Counted from the stretch's first letter, positions 53,958 through 63,350 are shown. The stretch: DNA of 64,000 nt from CAVRQM01 sp963822705 (GCA_963822705.1 CAWGIX010000012.1:62001-126000); one strand, 5' to 3'. The notes: generated by a model not told the origin, from the sequence alone. Made by a program: numbers and translations.

Positions 53958-56480
53958 CTACGCCGCCACCGTCTCCGCCTCCGACGCCGCGCCCCGCGTC
54001 GCACCTGCCAGGCCCCACAACCGGAGCAACGGCTCCACTTCGGCAGGCGGGACCGGCCGACTGAAGTAGTAGCCCTGCATCTCGGCGCAGCCCTCGTGGC
54101 GCAGCTGCTCGAACTGTTCGGCGGTTTCCACCCCCTCGGCGGTGGCTCTGATGCCGAGGTCGCGCGACAGGTTGGAAATGGCGCGAATGATCGCGAGCGC
54201 GTCGCGGTCCTTGCCGAGATCGCGCACAAAACTCTGGTCGATCTTGATACGGTCAAACGGAAAGCTGCGCAGATAGCTGAGCGACGAATACCCAGTGCCG
54301 AAATCGTCGAGTGCGATGCGCACGCCGAGGTTGCGGAGTTCGTGCAGGGTGGCCAGCGTGGCGGCATTGTCCTGCAAAAGGATCGATTCGGTGATTTCCA
54401 GCTCGAGCCGGTGCGGCGTCAGGCCGCTTTCGGCCAGCGCTCTGGCCACCCCGCGTACCAGTTGCCCGCCCCTGACCTGCGCTGCAGACACGTTCACGGC
54501 CACGCCGAGCGGCTTGGGCCAGCTGGCGGCCTGGCGCGCGGCCTGATGCAGCACCCAGTCCCCGATCGGCACGATCAGCCCGGTTTCTTCGGCAATCGGG
54601 ATGAACTCCGCAGGGGAGATCATGCCCTGCATCGGATGCTGCCAGCGCAGCAGCGCCTCAAAACCGTTCAGCCCATGCAGTGCCGCGTCGAACACCGGCT
54701 GATAGAGCAGCTGGAAATCCTGTTCGACCTGCGCCGCGCGCAGCTTCGCCTCCAGCTCGCGAGGCCGTTCCACGAGCGCATGCATGCTTGGCTCGAAGAA
54801 GCAGAGCGCGCCCCTTCCCTCCGACTTTGCCCGCGATAGCGCCATCTCGGCATTCCTGAGCAGCTGCTCCGGCGCCCCGCCGTGATCCGGCGCCAGGACG
54901 ATGCCCACGCATGCCCCAACGCTCAGCCGTCGTCCGTTAATCTCGAACGGCTCGGCCAGCATGCCGAGCACCCGCTCGGCCAGGACCGCCACGGGGGCCT
55001 GCCGGTCGACGGCGGTCTGGATGACGGCGAACTCGTCGCCGCCGAGGCGCGCTATGATCTCCGCCTCGCGCAGCCGCGCCGCCATCCGATCGGCCGCGGC
55101 GCACAGCAGCCGGTCGCCGGTACGGTGGCCCAGCGCGTCGTTCACGTGCTTGAACTGGTCAAGGTCGATCAGCAACACGGCAAAGCTCTCGCCCCGCGTC
55201 AGTCTCTGCGCGGCGGCTTCGAGGCGCTCGTTGAAGCGCGCGCGGTTGGCCAGGCCGGTCAACGCGTCATGCCCGACGAGATATTCCGCCCGCGCCTCGG
55301 CTTGCTTGCGTTCGGTGACGTCCTCATGGGTCGACACCCAGCCGCCATCCGGCAGCCGGCGCCGTACCACCCGGATCATGCGCCCGTCGGCAAGTGGTTC
55401 GAAACTCGTCGAAGCGCGCCAGTCCTGGACCTCGCCGTGGCGGCGCTGGAGCAGGTCACCGAGGGTCGCGGCTCCGTACAGGCCGGCGGCGATGCTGTGC
55501 TCCACCATCTCGGCCAAGCTGGTTCCCGGCCGCAGCGCTTCCGGCGGCAGCTTGTAGATCTCCGATACCTGGCGATTGGCCAGGCGCAGCCGGTCGTCGG
55601 CATCGAACAAGGTCAGGCCCTGGGCCATGTTGTCGAGCGCCGCGTCGAGGCAGGCATAAGCGTCCTGGCGCTGCGCCACTTCGGTCTCGACCTTGGCGCG
55701 CACGCTGTCGCGCATCAGTGTCATCGCCGTGAAAAGGGCTCCGAGTTCGTCCGGACCGGCGGTCGGAATGACGGTTTCGAGCCGGCCCGCGGCGATACTG
55801 TCGGCAACGCCCGAGGCGGCGGCGAGCGGGCGGATGAGCCGCCGCGCGAGCTGCCAGCCTACCCAGGTGCCGAGCACGATGGCGAGCATGGCCGCCGCGG
55901 CCTCGGCCTGCGCATCTTGCGTAAGGGCGGCCATCGCCTGTTCGCGGGCGCGATAGCCCTCGTTCGCAATCTGGTCCACGAACAGCTCGAGCTGCGCGCC
56001 CACGACGCCGCTGCAGGTGTCGAATGCGGTCCAGTCCACCCCGCCGGAGCTTGCGTCCGTATCCTTGAAGCGCGCGCAATCATCGCTCGACCGCAGCGCC
56101 GCCCGCCCAGCCTGGACGGCATGCACCGTCCCGACGCGCTGCAGCGCCACGGTAAGGTCGCCATGCAGCAGGTCGAACAGCGAGCGCAGACGCTGCATGG
56201 CCTGGCCGCGCGTTTGCGTATCCTTGGCCAGGGACAGTCTGGCCACGGTGCTCTCGATGGCGGCCCAGTCGGCGGCGGCACTGCGAGCGTAGCTGGTGGC
56301 CATCAAAGTACGGTCGAACGTGTGGGCGACCAGCAATCCGGCACGGCGCACGGTGACCACGGCGCCGGCTCCCAGGGAAGCCGTGAGCAGGCCGGACGCG
56401 ACGAAGCCCAACACAATGCTGCCGCGTAAGGTACGCAGCCAGGAGAACGACTTTTGCAAAGTCGATGGGGCTCGCGCCAC
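53958..56480 (-). CDS. Membrane sensor with HAMP, PAS, GGDEF and EAL domains
   Basis: 840 residues. TM1 at about residues 18-46, a periplasmic helical region with two cysteines (SDDCARFKD, FDTCSG), TM2 at about 195-213, HAMP to about 265, PAS (DNMAQGLTLFDADDRLRLANRQ) to about 390, GGDEF at about 400-565 with intact RLGGDEF, EAL at about 575-825 with FEALLRW, ITES, ALDDFGTGYSSLSYLRSFPFDRIKID. Both catalytic domains look active. The inhibitory RxxD site before GGDEF reads REAE, so product feedback may be weak. Controls c-di-GMP; possible regulator of BcsAB. Confidence 0.95.
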   Translation of the reverse strand: MARAPSTLQKSFSWLRTLRGSIVLGFVASGLLTASLGAGAVVTVRRAGLLVAHTFDRTLMATSYARSAAADWAAIESTVARLSLAKDTQTRGQAMQRLRSLFDLLHGDLTVALQRVGTVHAVQAGRAALRSSDDCARFKDTDASSGGVDWTAFDTCSGVVGAQLELFVDQIANEGYRAREQAMAALTQDAQAEAAAAMLAIVLGTWVGWQLARRLIRPLAAASGVADSIAAGRLETVIPTAGPDELGALFTAMTLMRDSVRAKVETEVAQRQDAYACLDAALDNMAQGLTLFDADDRLRLANRQVSEIYKLPPEALRPGTSLAEMVEHSIAAGLYGAATLGDLLQRRHGEVQDWRASTSFEPLADGRMIRVVRRRLPDGGWVSTHEDVTERKQAEARAEYLVGHDALTGLANRARFNERLEAAAQRLTRGESFAVLLIDLDQFKHVNDALGHRTGDRLLCAAADRMAARLREAEIIARLGGDEFAVIQTAVDRQAPVAVLAERVLGMLAEPFEINGRRLSVGACVGIVLAPDHGGAPEQLLRNAEMALSRAKSEGRGALCFFEPSMHALVERPRELEAKLRAAQVEQDFQLLYQPVFDAALHGLNGFEALLRWQHPMQGMISPAEFIPIAEETGLIVPIGDWVLHQAARQAASWPKPLGVAVNVSAAQVRGGQLVRGVARALAESGLTPHRLELEITESILLQDNAATLATLHELRNLGVRIALDDFGTGYSSLSYLRSFPFDRIKIDQSFVRDLGKDRDALAIIRAISNLSRDLGIRATAEGVETAEQFEQLRHEGCAEMQGYYFSRPVPPAEVEPLLRLWGLAGATRGAASEAETVAA

Positions 56481-56676
56481 GCGGGTTCCGGGGACTTGTC
56501 GAACGCCATGATGGGAGCGCGCTCTTAAAGCTCTCTCAACAGCAAGCCTGCATCCTGACCTGCTTCGGTGTTTCGAAACGTTGCGCGGTTACGTCGAAAT
56601 CTTCATATGCAGGCGCGCAACCGGAAGGCCGGATGTCTGTAATCTCCGTCGATCGACGCATTCCGAGGAGGACTCC

Positions 56677-56976
56677 ATGCGAACGCCTACCCGCCTCAGT
56701 CTCGCGGCGCTGGCCGTCGCCGCCGGTCTGGCAGGCCCCGTGCTGGCGCAGCCGGCTCCGTACACCCCGATCCCGCCGCTGCGCGAGGAAGTGGTGCCGC
56801 CCCCGCCAGGGGCCCGTTATATGTGGGCTCCAGGCCATTGGCGGTGGGACGGCGTTCAATATGTCTGGGTCGGCGGCGAGTACGTGCTCCGCCATCGCGG
56901 CTGGCACCATTGGGTGCAGGGCGCGTGGGTGCTGCGCCGCGGCGCCTGGGTGTGGGTGCCCGGGCACTGGGTCTAA
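56677..56976 (+). CDS. Exported YXWGXW-repeat protein
   Basis: 99 residues: signal peptide LAALAVAAGLAGPVLAQ, a Pro-rich spacer, and three tryptophan-rich repeats (WAPGHWRWDGVQYVWVGGEY, HHWVQGAWVLRRGAWVWVPGHW). The WxxGxW/YXWGXW repeat is a small beta-motif found in exported proteins of proteobacteria; its role is unknown but the aromatic residues suggest carbohydrate or cell-wall binding. The ATG follows GAGGAGG. Confidence 0.82.
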   Translation: MRTPTRLSLAALAVAAGLAGPVLAQPAPYTPIPPLREEVVPPPPGARYMWAPGHWRWDGVQYVWVGGEYVLRHRGWHHWVQGAWVLRRGAWVWVPGHWV

Positions 56977-57120
56977 GACCCGCCGGCGCTACGGTCCGTT
57001 CCTGCCCGGTCACCCGGAGGAGCGGGCCGGAGTCTGGCGCGCAGGACTTCGCTGATCCTCCGGACTGGCAGCGCCCGGTATGCGCCACCACATGGGTGCG
57101 GCCCCGCCGGAGGACCGCAA

Positions 57121-57963
57121 ATGCAATCCGACAGTATGTTCGTGCTGTGCGAGCACGAGGCCACCCAGGCGACGCTGGATTCGCTGTGGGCGGACATGCG
57201 CCGGGAAGGCGTCGAGGCCGCCGAACGCGATGGGCTGATGGCCCAGCCGCTGGCCCGGGCCCTGCTCCGGCACGCCAGCTTCGGCGACGCCCTGGCCGAC
57301 CGGCTGGCGCACAAATTGGGCGATGCCGACCTGCCCGCCGGCGCGCTCGCGGCGCTGTTCGCGGAGATTTTTGAACGCTCCCCGGCGACTCTGAACGGGT
57401 CGGTCAACGATCTGCTGGCGGTGCGCGAACGCGATCCGGCCTCCCCGGACTTCATCACGCCCTTCCTGTTCTTCAAAGGCTATCTGGCGCTGCAGGCCTA
57501 TCGTGTGATGCACGTGCTGTGGCGGCAGGAGCGGCTGCTGTTGGCCCGCCACCTGCAAGCGCGCATCGCCGAAGCCTTTGCCATGGACATCCATCCCGCG
57601 GCGCGGGTCGGCTGCGGAGTGATGATCGACCACGGCACCGGCGTCGTGATCGGCGAGACCGCGGTGGTGGAGGACGACGTGTCCATCCTGCAGGGCGTGA
57701 CCCTGGGCGGAACCGGGAAAGAGTGCGGCGACCGGCATCCAAAAGTCCGCCGCGGCGTGCTGCTCGGCGCCGGCGCGAAAGTACTCGGCAACATCGAGAT
57801 CGGCGAGGGCGCCAAGGTCGGCGCCGGCAGCATCGTGCTGGAGAACGTGGCCCCGCACACCACCGTCGTCGGCGTGCCGGCCAAAGCGGTCGGCGCCCAG
57901 CTGACGGACTTGCCGGCATTCACCATGGACCAGTCCCTGCCAGCGCTCGACTATTCGATCTGA
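57121..57963 (+). CDS. cysE: Serine O-acetyltransferase
   Basis: First step of cysteine synthesis. 280 residues. N-terminal helical domain, then hexapeptide left-handed beta-helix with DIHPAARVGCGVMIDHGTGVVIGETAVVEDDVSILQGVTLGGTGKECGDRHPKV, including the catalytic His and Asp. The C-terminal VVGVPAKAVGAQL is normal. Convergent with xth, 8 bases apart. Confidence 0.96.
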   Translation: MQSDSMFVLCEHEATQATLDSLWADMRREGVEAAERDGLMAQPLARALLRHASFGDALADRLAHKLGDADLPAGALAALFAEIFERSPATLNGSVNDLLAVRERDPASPDFITPFLFFKGYLALQAYRVMHVLWRQERLLLARHLQARIAEAFAMDIHPAARVGCGVMIDHGTGVVIGETAVVEDDVSILQGVTLGGTGKECGDRHPKVRRGVLLGAGAKVLGNIEIGEGAKVGAGSIVLENVAPHTTVVGVPAKAVGAQLTDLPAFTMDQSLPALDYSI

Positions 57964-57971
57964 GGCGCCGG

Positions 57972-58749
57972 TTAAGCGGCGGCCAGCTCGATCATCAACG
58001 GCACATGATCCGACGGCTGCGGCTGCGCGCGCTCCTCGCGGTCCGGCAGCGCCGTCACCAGCCGCTCGGCCAGGGTCGGCGACAGCAGCGCGTGGTCGAT
58101 CCGCAGCCCGAGGTCGCGCTGCCACGCACCGGCCTGGTAGTCCCAGAAAGTATATTTCGGGCCGTCCGGGTGCAGCGCGCGTACCGCGTCGGTCAGGCCC
58201 AGCCAGAGCAGCGCGCGGAAATTGGCGCGGGTCTCCGGCCGGACCAGCGCGTCCGTCGCTGGCAGGCTGCCGGGGGCGAAATCGTCGTCGGCGGGACACA
58301 CGTTGTAGTCGCCCATCAGCGCCAGCGGGATTTCCGCATCCAGCAGTTTCTGCGCGTGGGCGCGCAGCGCCTGCATCCAGGCGATCTTGTAGGCATACCC
58401 CGCCTCGCCGCCGGAATTGCCGTTCGGCAAATACAGGCCGCCGACCCGCACGCCGTCCGCGGCCACCTCGATGTAACGCGCCTGGGCGTCGTCCTGCGGC
58501 AACGCCGATAAGCGAGCGGCAGGTGACCTCGAACGGCACCCGCGCCAGCACCGCGACGCCATTGTAGGCTTTTTGCCCGACCGCCTCGCTGCGATAGCCC
58601 AAAGCCTCGAACGTCAGGCGCGGGAACGCGTGCGCCTCGCACTTGGTCTCCTGCAGCACCAGAATGTCGGGTTGTTCGCGCGTCAGCCAGCGCGCCACAT
58701 GTTCGCTGCGCTGGCGGATGGAGTTGACGTTCCAGCTGGCGAGCTTCAC
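57972..58749 (-). CDS. xth: Exodeoxyribonuclease III (frameshifted)
   Basis: AP endonuclease/3'-5' exonuclease. N-terminal MKLASWNVNSIRQR, ILVLQETKCE, YNGVAVLAR; after a surplus base near 58509-58511 the second frame continues SALPQDDAQARYIEV, GLYLPNGNSG, LMGDYNVCPADDD, YTFWDYQAGAWQRDLGLRIDHAL and SDHVPLMIEL, with the catalytic Asp/Asn/His set complete. Corrected length about 259 residues. GTG start at 58749. Confidence 0.95.
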
Positions 58750-58773
58750 CCGCCCAGTCCCTAGGCGCGGTTC

Positions 58774-59109
58774 TCAGTCGACCGAAAAGCTGGTGCCGCA
58801 GCCGCAGGACGAACTGGCGTTCGGGTTGCGGACGGCAAAATGGCTGCCCATCAGGGCGTCGGTGTAGTCCAGCTCGGAGCCAGCCAGCAGGTCGAGGCTG
58901 GCCGGGTCGATGATCACTCTTGCCTCGCCCTGCTCGATGACCGTGTCGTCGGAGGCCGCCTGCTGGTCCAGCGCAAAGCTGTACTGGAAGCCACTGCACC
59001 CGCCGGCCAGCACCGCCACCCGCAGCGCGGGGCCGCCACCTTGGCCACGGGCGATTTCGGCGATGCGCGTCGCGGCGCGCTCGGTCAGGCGGAACGGGGT
59101 GGCGCTCAT
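58774..59109 (-). CDS. erpA: A-type iron-sulfur carrier protein ErpA/HesB
   Basis: 111 residues. Conserved cysteines in AGGCSGFQYSFAL and the C-terminal SSCGCGTSFSVD bind a transferred [2Fe-2S]/[4Fe-4S] cluster. ErpA supplies clusters to isoprenoid enzymes and respiratory proteins such as complex I. ATG at 59109; divergent from dgt (66 bases). Confidence 0.93.
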   Translation of the reverse strand: MSATPFRLTERAATRIAEIARGQGGGPALRVAVLAGGCSGFQYSFALDQQAASDDTVIEQGEARVIIDPASLDLLAGSELDYTDALMGSHFAVRNPNASSSCGCGTSFSVD

Positions 59110-59175
59110 GTCGGGAAAGATAGGGCCGAACCGCCGAGGATTGAAGGGCGCCGGCCGCGCGTGTACTGCCGGGCG

Positions 59176-60342
59176 ATGTCGTCGGTTCCGAGCGCACGCG
59201 CTGTCTGGGCCGTGCGCCCGGAGACGGCGCGTCCGCGCCTTTTTCCCGAGCCGGAGAGCCTCACCCGCAGCCCCTGGCAGCGCGACCGCGACCGCATCAT
59301 CCACAGCGCCGCGTTCCGCAAGCTGCAGTACAAGACGCAGGTTTTCGTCAACCATGAGGGCGATTTCTATCGTACCCGCCTGACCCACAGCATCGAGGTG
59401 GCGCAGATCGCCCGCTCGGCGGCGCGCGAGCTTGGCCTGGACGAGGATCTGGCCGAGGCGCTGGCGCTGGCCCACGATCTGGGCCATCCGCCGTTCGGCC
59501 ATGCCGGCGAGGAGGCGCTGGCGGCGGCGATGCAGGGCCATGGCGGCTTCGACCATAACGCCCAGAGCCTGCGCGTGGTGACGCTATTGGAAAGCCGCTA
59601 CGCCGCCTTCGACGGCCTGAACCTGACCTGGGAAACGCTTGAGGGTTTGGCCAAGCACAACGGACCGCTGCGGAGCGTGCCGCCCTACGTGGCCGAGTAT
59701 GACGCGCGGCATCGGCTGGAACTGGGAAAATTTCCGTCGGCCGAGGCACAGTTGGCCGCCCTGGCCGACGACATCGCCTATCACAGCCACGATCTGGACG
59801 ACGGCTGGCGCGCCGGGCTGCTGAGCCCCGACGATCTGGCGCAGTTGCCGGTGGTGGGCGACGCCTTGCGCGAGGCCGGCCAGGCCGGCCCGAACCTGCC
59901 GCCGGCACGGCTGCGCCACGAGACGATCCGCCGGGTGATCCACGCCATGGTGACCGATCTGGTGGCCGAGACGCGGCGGCGCGCGGCCAACCTGGGGCCG
60001 GCGGATGCCGAGGCGGTGCGGCGGGCCAAAACGGCGGTGGTGGCGTTCAGCCCGGCCATGGCGGCGGCGAATAAGGACATAAAGGAGTTCCTGTATGCCC
60101 GCCTTTACCGGCATTGGCGGGTCAACCGCATGACCGCCAAGGCGCGGCGGCTGACCGCGGAACTTTTTGCGCTGCTGCATGCGGAACCCGCGCTGCTGCG
60201 CGATGACTGGCGCGCCCGCGCCGGCGACACACCGGGCACCACGCAGGCGGCGGCGGCGGTGTGCGACTACGTGGCGGGCATGACGGACCGGTTCGCGCGG
60301 CAGGAGTACGAGCGGCTGACCGACTTGGGGGTGTCGGGGTAA
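59176..60342 (+). CDS. dgt: Deoxyguanosine triphosphate triphosphohydrolase-like protein
   Basis: HD-domain phosphohydrolase of the type 2 (short) dGTPase family, 388 residues. RDRIIHSAAFRKLQYKTQVF, RTRLTHSIEVAQIAR and AHDLGHPPFGHAGEEAL supply the metal-binding HD residues. In alphaproteobacteria this gene commonly stands just before argS; here four other genes (two on the plus strand, one minus, one plus) are between them. The first ATG (59176) is used. Confidence 0.95.
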   Translation: MSSVPSARAVWAVRPETARPRLFPEPESLTRSPWQRDRDRIIHSAAFRKLQYKTQVFVNHEGDFYRTRLTHSIEVAQIARSAARELGLDEDLAEALALAHDLGHPPFGHAGEEALAAAMQGHGGFDHNAQSLRVVTLLESRYAAFDGLNLTWETLEGLAKHNGPLRSVPPYVAEYDARHRLELGKFPSAEAQLAALADDIAYHSHDLDDGWRAGLLSPDDLAQLPVVGDALREAGQAGPNLPPARLRHETIRRVIHAMVTDLVAETRRRAANLGPADAEAVRRAKTAVVAFSPAMAAANKDIKEFLYARLYRHWRVNRMTAKARRLTAELFALLHAEPALLRDDWRARAGDTPGTTQAAAAVCDYVAGMTDRFARQEYERLTDLGVSG

Positions 60343-60443
60343 GCTTGGCTTCAGCCGTTCAGGCGCGGCGCCCGCGAAATGAAGGCCACGCGCCATTTGC
60401 TGCACAACGGCTTCCTTGATCGGGGATTCCGAGAGGATGAATC

Positions 60444-60638
60444 GTGAAGCTGCACTACTACGCTGAGACCGCCAGCCTCTACATCGAGCTGAAATCGCAG
60501 CCGGGCGCCGAGGCGCGAGAGGTGGCGGACGGGTTGAATGTCGATCTGGACGAGACCGGAGAGGTGGTCGGGTTCGACATCGACCGCGCATCCCGGCGGT
60601 TTGACTTGGCAACGCTGGAGACATCGCGCTGCCACTGA
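60444..60638 (+). CDS. DUF2283 protein
   Basis: 64 residues from a GTG start with GAGAGGATGA upstream. MKLHYYAETASLYIELKSQPGAEAREVADGLNVDLDETGEVVGFDIDRAS is the usual DUF2283 two-strand-plus-strand pattern with the final VGFDIDxAS. The family often sits next to DUF4258 or toxin-like genes; none is recognisable here. No function known. Confidence 0.82.
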   Translation: MKLHYYAETASLYIELKSQPGAEAREVADGLNVDLDETGEVVGFDIDRASRRFDLATLETSRCH

Positions 60639-60780
60639 AAACCACGCGGGCGGCGTGACGATCGGGCCGATATCCGAAGATCGGGCTGCGCTCGACGAGA
60701 TGTACGCAAGGCAGCCTTATCGCGCCGCTCAAAGATGTAGAACCGTCGATGAGCAAAAACCCGCATAAGGGAGTCCGTCG

Positions 60781-60945
60781 ATGGAGAGACAGGCAACTAC
60801 GGTGCTTTACGCACTGCTGATGGCAGCCGTCATAATCGGTGTGGATGTCTTGTTCTTCAGAAACCGATTCTGGGAACGGCTGGTAGTGAATATAGGAATT
60901 GTCTTGGTATTTGCAGGCTTGTACTGGGGATTCCTCAAGCGTTGA
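60781..60945 (+). CDS. 54-residue two-helix membrane protein
   Basis: A short gene with AAGGGAG upstream of the ATG at 60781. The product has two predicted transmembrane helices (TTVLYALLMAAVIIGVDVLFF and VVNIGIVLVFAGLYWGFL) joined by a basic loop RNRFWERL, and ends KR. Proteins of this form recur in many proteobacteria (by recollection). Function unknown; the surrounding base composition is lower in GC than the rest of the window. Confidence 0.72.
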   Translation: MERQATTVLYALLMAAVIIGVDVLFFRNRFWERLVVNIGIVLVFAGLYWGFLKR

Positions 60946-61132
60946 TGAGGAAGGCAACCCAGATGCTTCAAGGCTGCGAACCTCTTTGGTGAGTAGGCCG
61001 TGCTTGAGCGGGCGGTTTCGTAGGCTACTCGATACGGTGCCTGCCCGCGGTGCCTTGGGAGATCCTCTCCGATTCGGCGTCACGCGGTCCTTCGCCAGCC
61101 CCAGATCGCCCCACCGGTTTTCGGCCGCGGGT

Positions 61133-61158
61133 CCGGAGCGCGGCAGGCCGCGCTCCGG
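61133..61158. terminator. Strong GC hairpin downstream of the secreted repeat protein
   Basis: Perfect 11-base inverted repeat CCGGAGCGCGG/CCGCGCTCCGG with a 4-base loop, 24 bases beyond the minus-strand gene's stop at 61182. No T run on the minus strand. A likely transcript-end structure for that gene. Confidence 0.5.
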
Positions 61159-61181
61159 GCCGAGGCGGCGATCGTGGCGCC

Positions 61182-62270
61182 TCAGTGCGAGGTGATGAAA
61201 GTTCCGGTGTACTTCGTGTCGATCTGCCGGCCCTGCGCATCGTAGCAGACCAGGTCCATGTAGAACTCGTCGCTCGGCACGTTGATGCCCGTCGTGTCGC
61301 AGTATTCGCCGTTGGATCCGTTGGCCGTGACCATTCCCAAAATCGTATTGAAGCTGAAGTTGTTAGGATTGGGAACGGTCAGCGAGTACTGCCCCTGCAC
61401 CAGGCCGCCGAAACGCTGCGCCGTCAGCGGACCCGCCGATACGGCGTCGAACTGGCGGGCGGTGCCTGGAATGTAGTTTTTCTTGGTCGCGTTGTTCGCC
61501 CAGGCGTAGGCGCCGAGCGACGTCGCGGCAGGGCCGGCTGCTTCGGTCGTGCCGAGCGCATAGGACAGGCTGAAATACTCGTCGGTCGCGGCGCCGGCCG
61601 CATTGACGCAGTACACGCTGACGTTGGTTCCGGCCCGGTTCTGGTACCAGTCGGCCACCTCGCAACGGGCCGCGCTGCCGCCGTAGGCGGTGACCTGAGG
61701 GTTGCCCCTCTGCGTGAAGCCCGGCAGGAAGGCGAAGAAAATCCCCGTCCCCTCGTGGGTGACGCTGTTGGAAGCGCCGGTCGAGTTGTAGCTGTAGGTG
61801 GCGGCCGGCGAGTAGGTCGAATTGATCGCAATGGTCGGCTCGTTCGCCCACAGGAACGCCAGCTTGCCGCTGGGCGGCACGCTGGTGCGCGCCTGATAGA
61901 ACAACGAGAAATCGGCGGCGAGCGGATTGCCCTGCGAGTCGAAGCACGCGACATCGGCGGTGACGTCGGTGCCGTTGGGCGAGAACCAGCCGTCGCTTGT
62001 GCAATAATGTCCGTGGCCGTTGGTATTGACCGCGTTCACCTGGACATTGCTGTGCGTGCTGTCACCCAGGCCCGGCAATGTGACCTGATAGACGCCGGTG
62101 CCGAGCACCGAGAGGCTGTTCGCGCCACCCGCGGAATTGTAGGTGACCGCGGAGGAGATGCTTCCGCCAAACGTCTCGACATAGCCGATTGATTGAGCCT
62201 GTGCGGCCGTGGCCGCTGTGGCGGCGAGCGCGGCGGCGAGTGCCGAAGTGCGAAGTGAAAAGATGAGCAT
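61182..62270 (-). CDS. Secreted protein with three tandem beta repeats, unknown function
   Basis: 362 residues. Signal peptide with cleavage after AATAAQAQ (residue 26). The mature chain is three related units of about 105 residues (26-130, 131-240, 251-362). Each has a YNSxGxxNSV/VxGLxxGxYxVxxP start, an NPQVTAYGG/NVQVNA middle, and a pair of cysteines 18-19 residues apart (90/109, 203/221, 324/342) in the context C-x17-VxCxxAxG, and ends YFSLSYALG or FSLFYQAR. The repeats are visibly diverged duplications. The fold is probably beta-rich with one disulfide per unit. ATG at 62270 follows AAAGGAC. Unrecognised family; secreted or surface exposed. Confidence 0.75.
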   Translation of the reverse strand: MLIFSLRTSALAAALAATAATAAQAQSIGYVETFGGSISSAVTYNSAGGANSLSVLGTGVYQVTLPGLGDSTHSNVQVNAVNTNGHGHYCTSDGWFSPNGTDVTADVACFDSQGNPLAADFSLFYQARTSVPPSGKLAFLWANEPTIAINSTYSPAATYSYNSTGASNSVTHEGTGIFFAFLPGFTQRGNPQVTAYGGSAARCEVADWYQNRAGTNVSVYCVNAAGAATDEYFSLSYALGTTEAAGPAATSLGAYAWANNATKKNYIPGTARQFDAVSAGPLTAQRFGGLVQGQYSLTVPNPNNFSFNTILGMVTANGSNGEYCDTTGINVPSDEFYMDLVCYDAQGRQIDTKYTGTFITSH

Positions 62271-62610
62271 GGTGTTGTCCTTTTTGGGTATCGAGATGCG
62301 CGCGCTGCCAGCGCCGTGGCGCGACCGCACAGCACTCTCTTTCCGGCCTCCGATCAGTAAGCTGTCTCACAGGTTTGGCGCCGGCCTGGCTTCCCGGAGT
62401 CTGACGAGCTGGTTTTGCGCGCTGATGGATGCTCATGCCCATCGTATGAACTTGTTGTCCCGGCGACGGAGGTTTTGACGCCTGCCGCCACTTCCAACGC
62501 CGCGGCCCGTCAGCGGACTTGCTCCGGAGATTTGTTCCCCCTGGCCTGCCATACCGGGCAGGAGAAATTCTTCTGGACGTGGCTGGCGGCCTGTGTTAGT
62601 GTAACTAACG
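62271..62610. other. Intergenic region with a palindrome at its right end
   Basis: 340 bases between two divergent genes; no gene was seen. GTTAGTGTAACTAAC (62595-62609) is an imperfect palindrome (GTTAGT/ACTAAC) ending one base before the next start codon, so it could be an operator or a leader element. CCTGCC ... GGCAGG at about 62548-62565 forms a second small hairpin. Confidence 0.45.
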
Positions 62611-63350
62611 ATGTTGATCTACCCGCCCCCGTTGCCGCCAAACCCCACCATCTCGGACCGCTTTGCCCAGATGATCGTGGGGATGAGCATCGCGGTGGGG
62701 GCGAAGATGCCTCGGGACCAGTCTCGGGCGCCGGTGCTGATCCTGCTCTGGTGGCGGCTGCAACGCCTCAAGGCCCGGTTCCTGGCCCTGGCGGTCCGGG
62801 CCCGGGCGGGTCCGCTGCCGCCGCCCCGCACGCGCCAGCCCGGAACCAGGCCCGACCCGGACCTGGGCCCGGACCTGGGCCCGGACCTGGACCCGGACCT
62901 GGGCCCGGACCAGAACACCGCAAGCCGCAGCAGCGGCTGCCGCACAAGCTGGGCTGGCTGGTGGCGATGCTGGGCTGGGAGGTGAACCTCAGCAACCTGC
63001 TGCAGAAACTTCTGGCCGATCCGGAGATGCAGGAGTTGCTCCGCAACGCCCCGCAGGCCGGGCGGCTGCTGCGGCCCCTGTGCCGGATGCTGGGAGTGCA
63101 ACCCGACCCCAAGATCCTGCCCCCGCCGCCGCCCCGTCCGCCCCGGGTCAGGCCGGCTCCTCCCGACTTGGGGAAGATCGGGCCGGACCCCGCCGCACCG
63201 GTCCCCGCCGAACCGGCCGAAAAGCCGATGCGCAAGCGTCCGCTCCGCACCGAGGCGCGCACGCGAAAACCGAAGTGGACCTACCCCGGCACGGAGTGGA
63301 GGAAGTGGGGCGGTTTCTGGTTCCCCGAGCCGATCCGAAAACCTACCTGA
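62611..63350 (+). CDS. Proline-rich protein with conserved N- and C-terminal segments (frameshifted)
   Basis: The first frame (62611) gives MLIYPPPLPPNPTISDRFAQMIVGMSIAVGAKMPRDQ and LLWWRLQRLKARFLALAVRARAG; the other frame gives a Pro/Gly-rich block, then HKLGWLVAMLGWEVNLSNLLQKLLADPEMQELL, RAPPQAGRLLRPLCRMLGVQPD-like segment, and ends KWGGFWFPEPIRKPT. A one-base indel between 62830 and 62930, in or near the tandem repeats, joins them. Length about 246 residues. The pattern is typical of Acetobacteraceae hypothetical proteins. No enzyme motif; not exported. Confidence 0.65.
62856..62910 (+). repeat. Tandem 12-base repeat inside the proline-rich gene
   Basis: Four copies of CCCGGACCTGGG (one with a final A) and a partial fifth follow each other from 62856. 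In one frame they encode PDLG, in another PGPG. Copy number could vary by slippage and the array may be the source of the frameshift in this gene. Confidence 0.9.
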
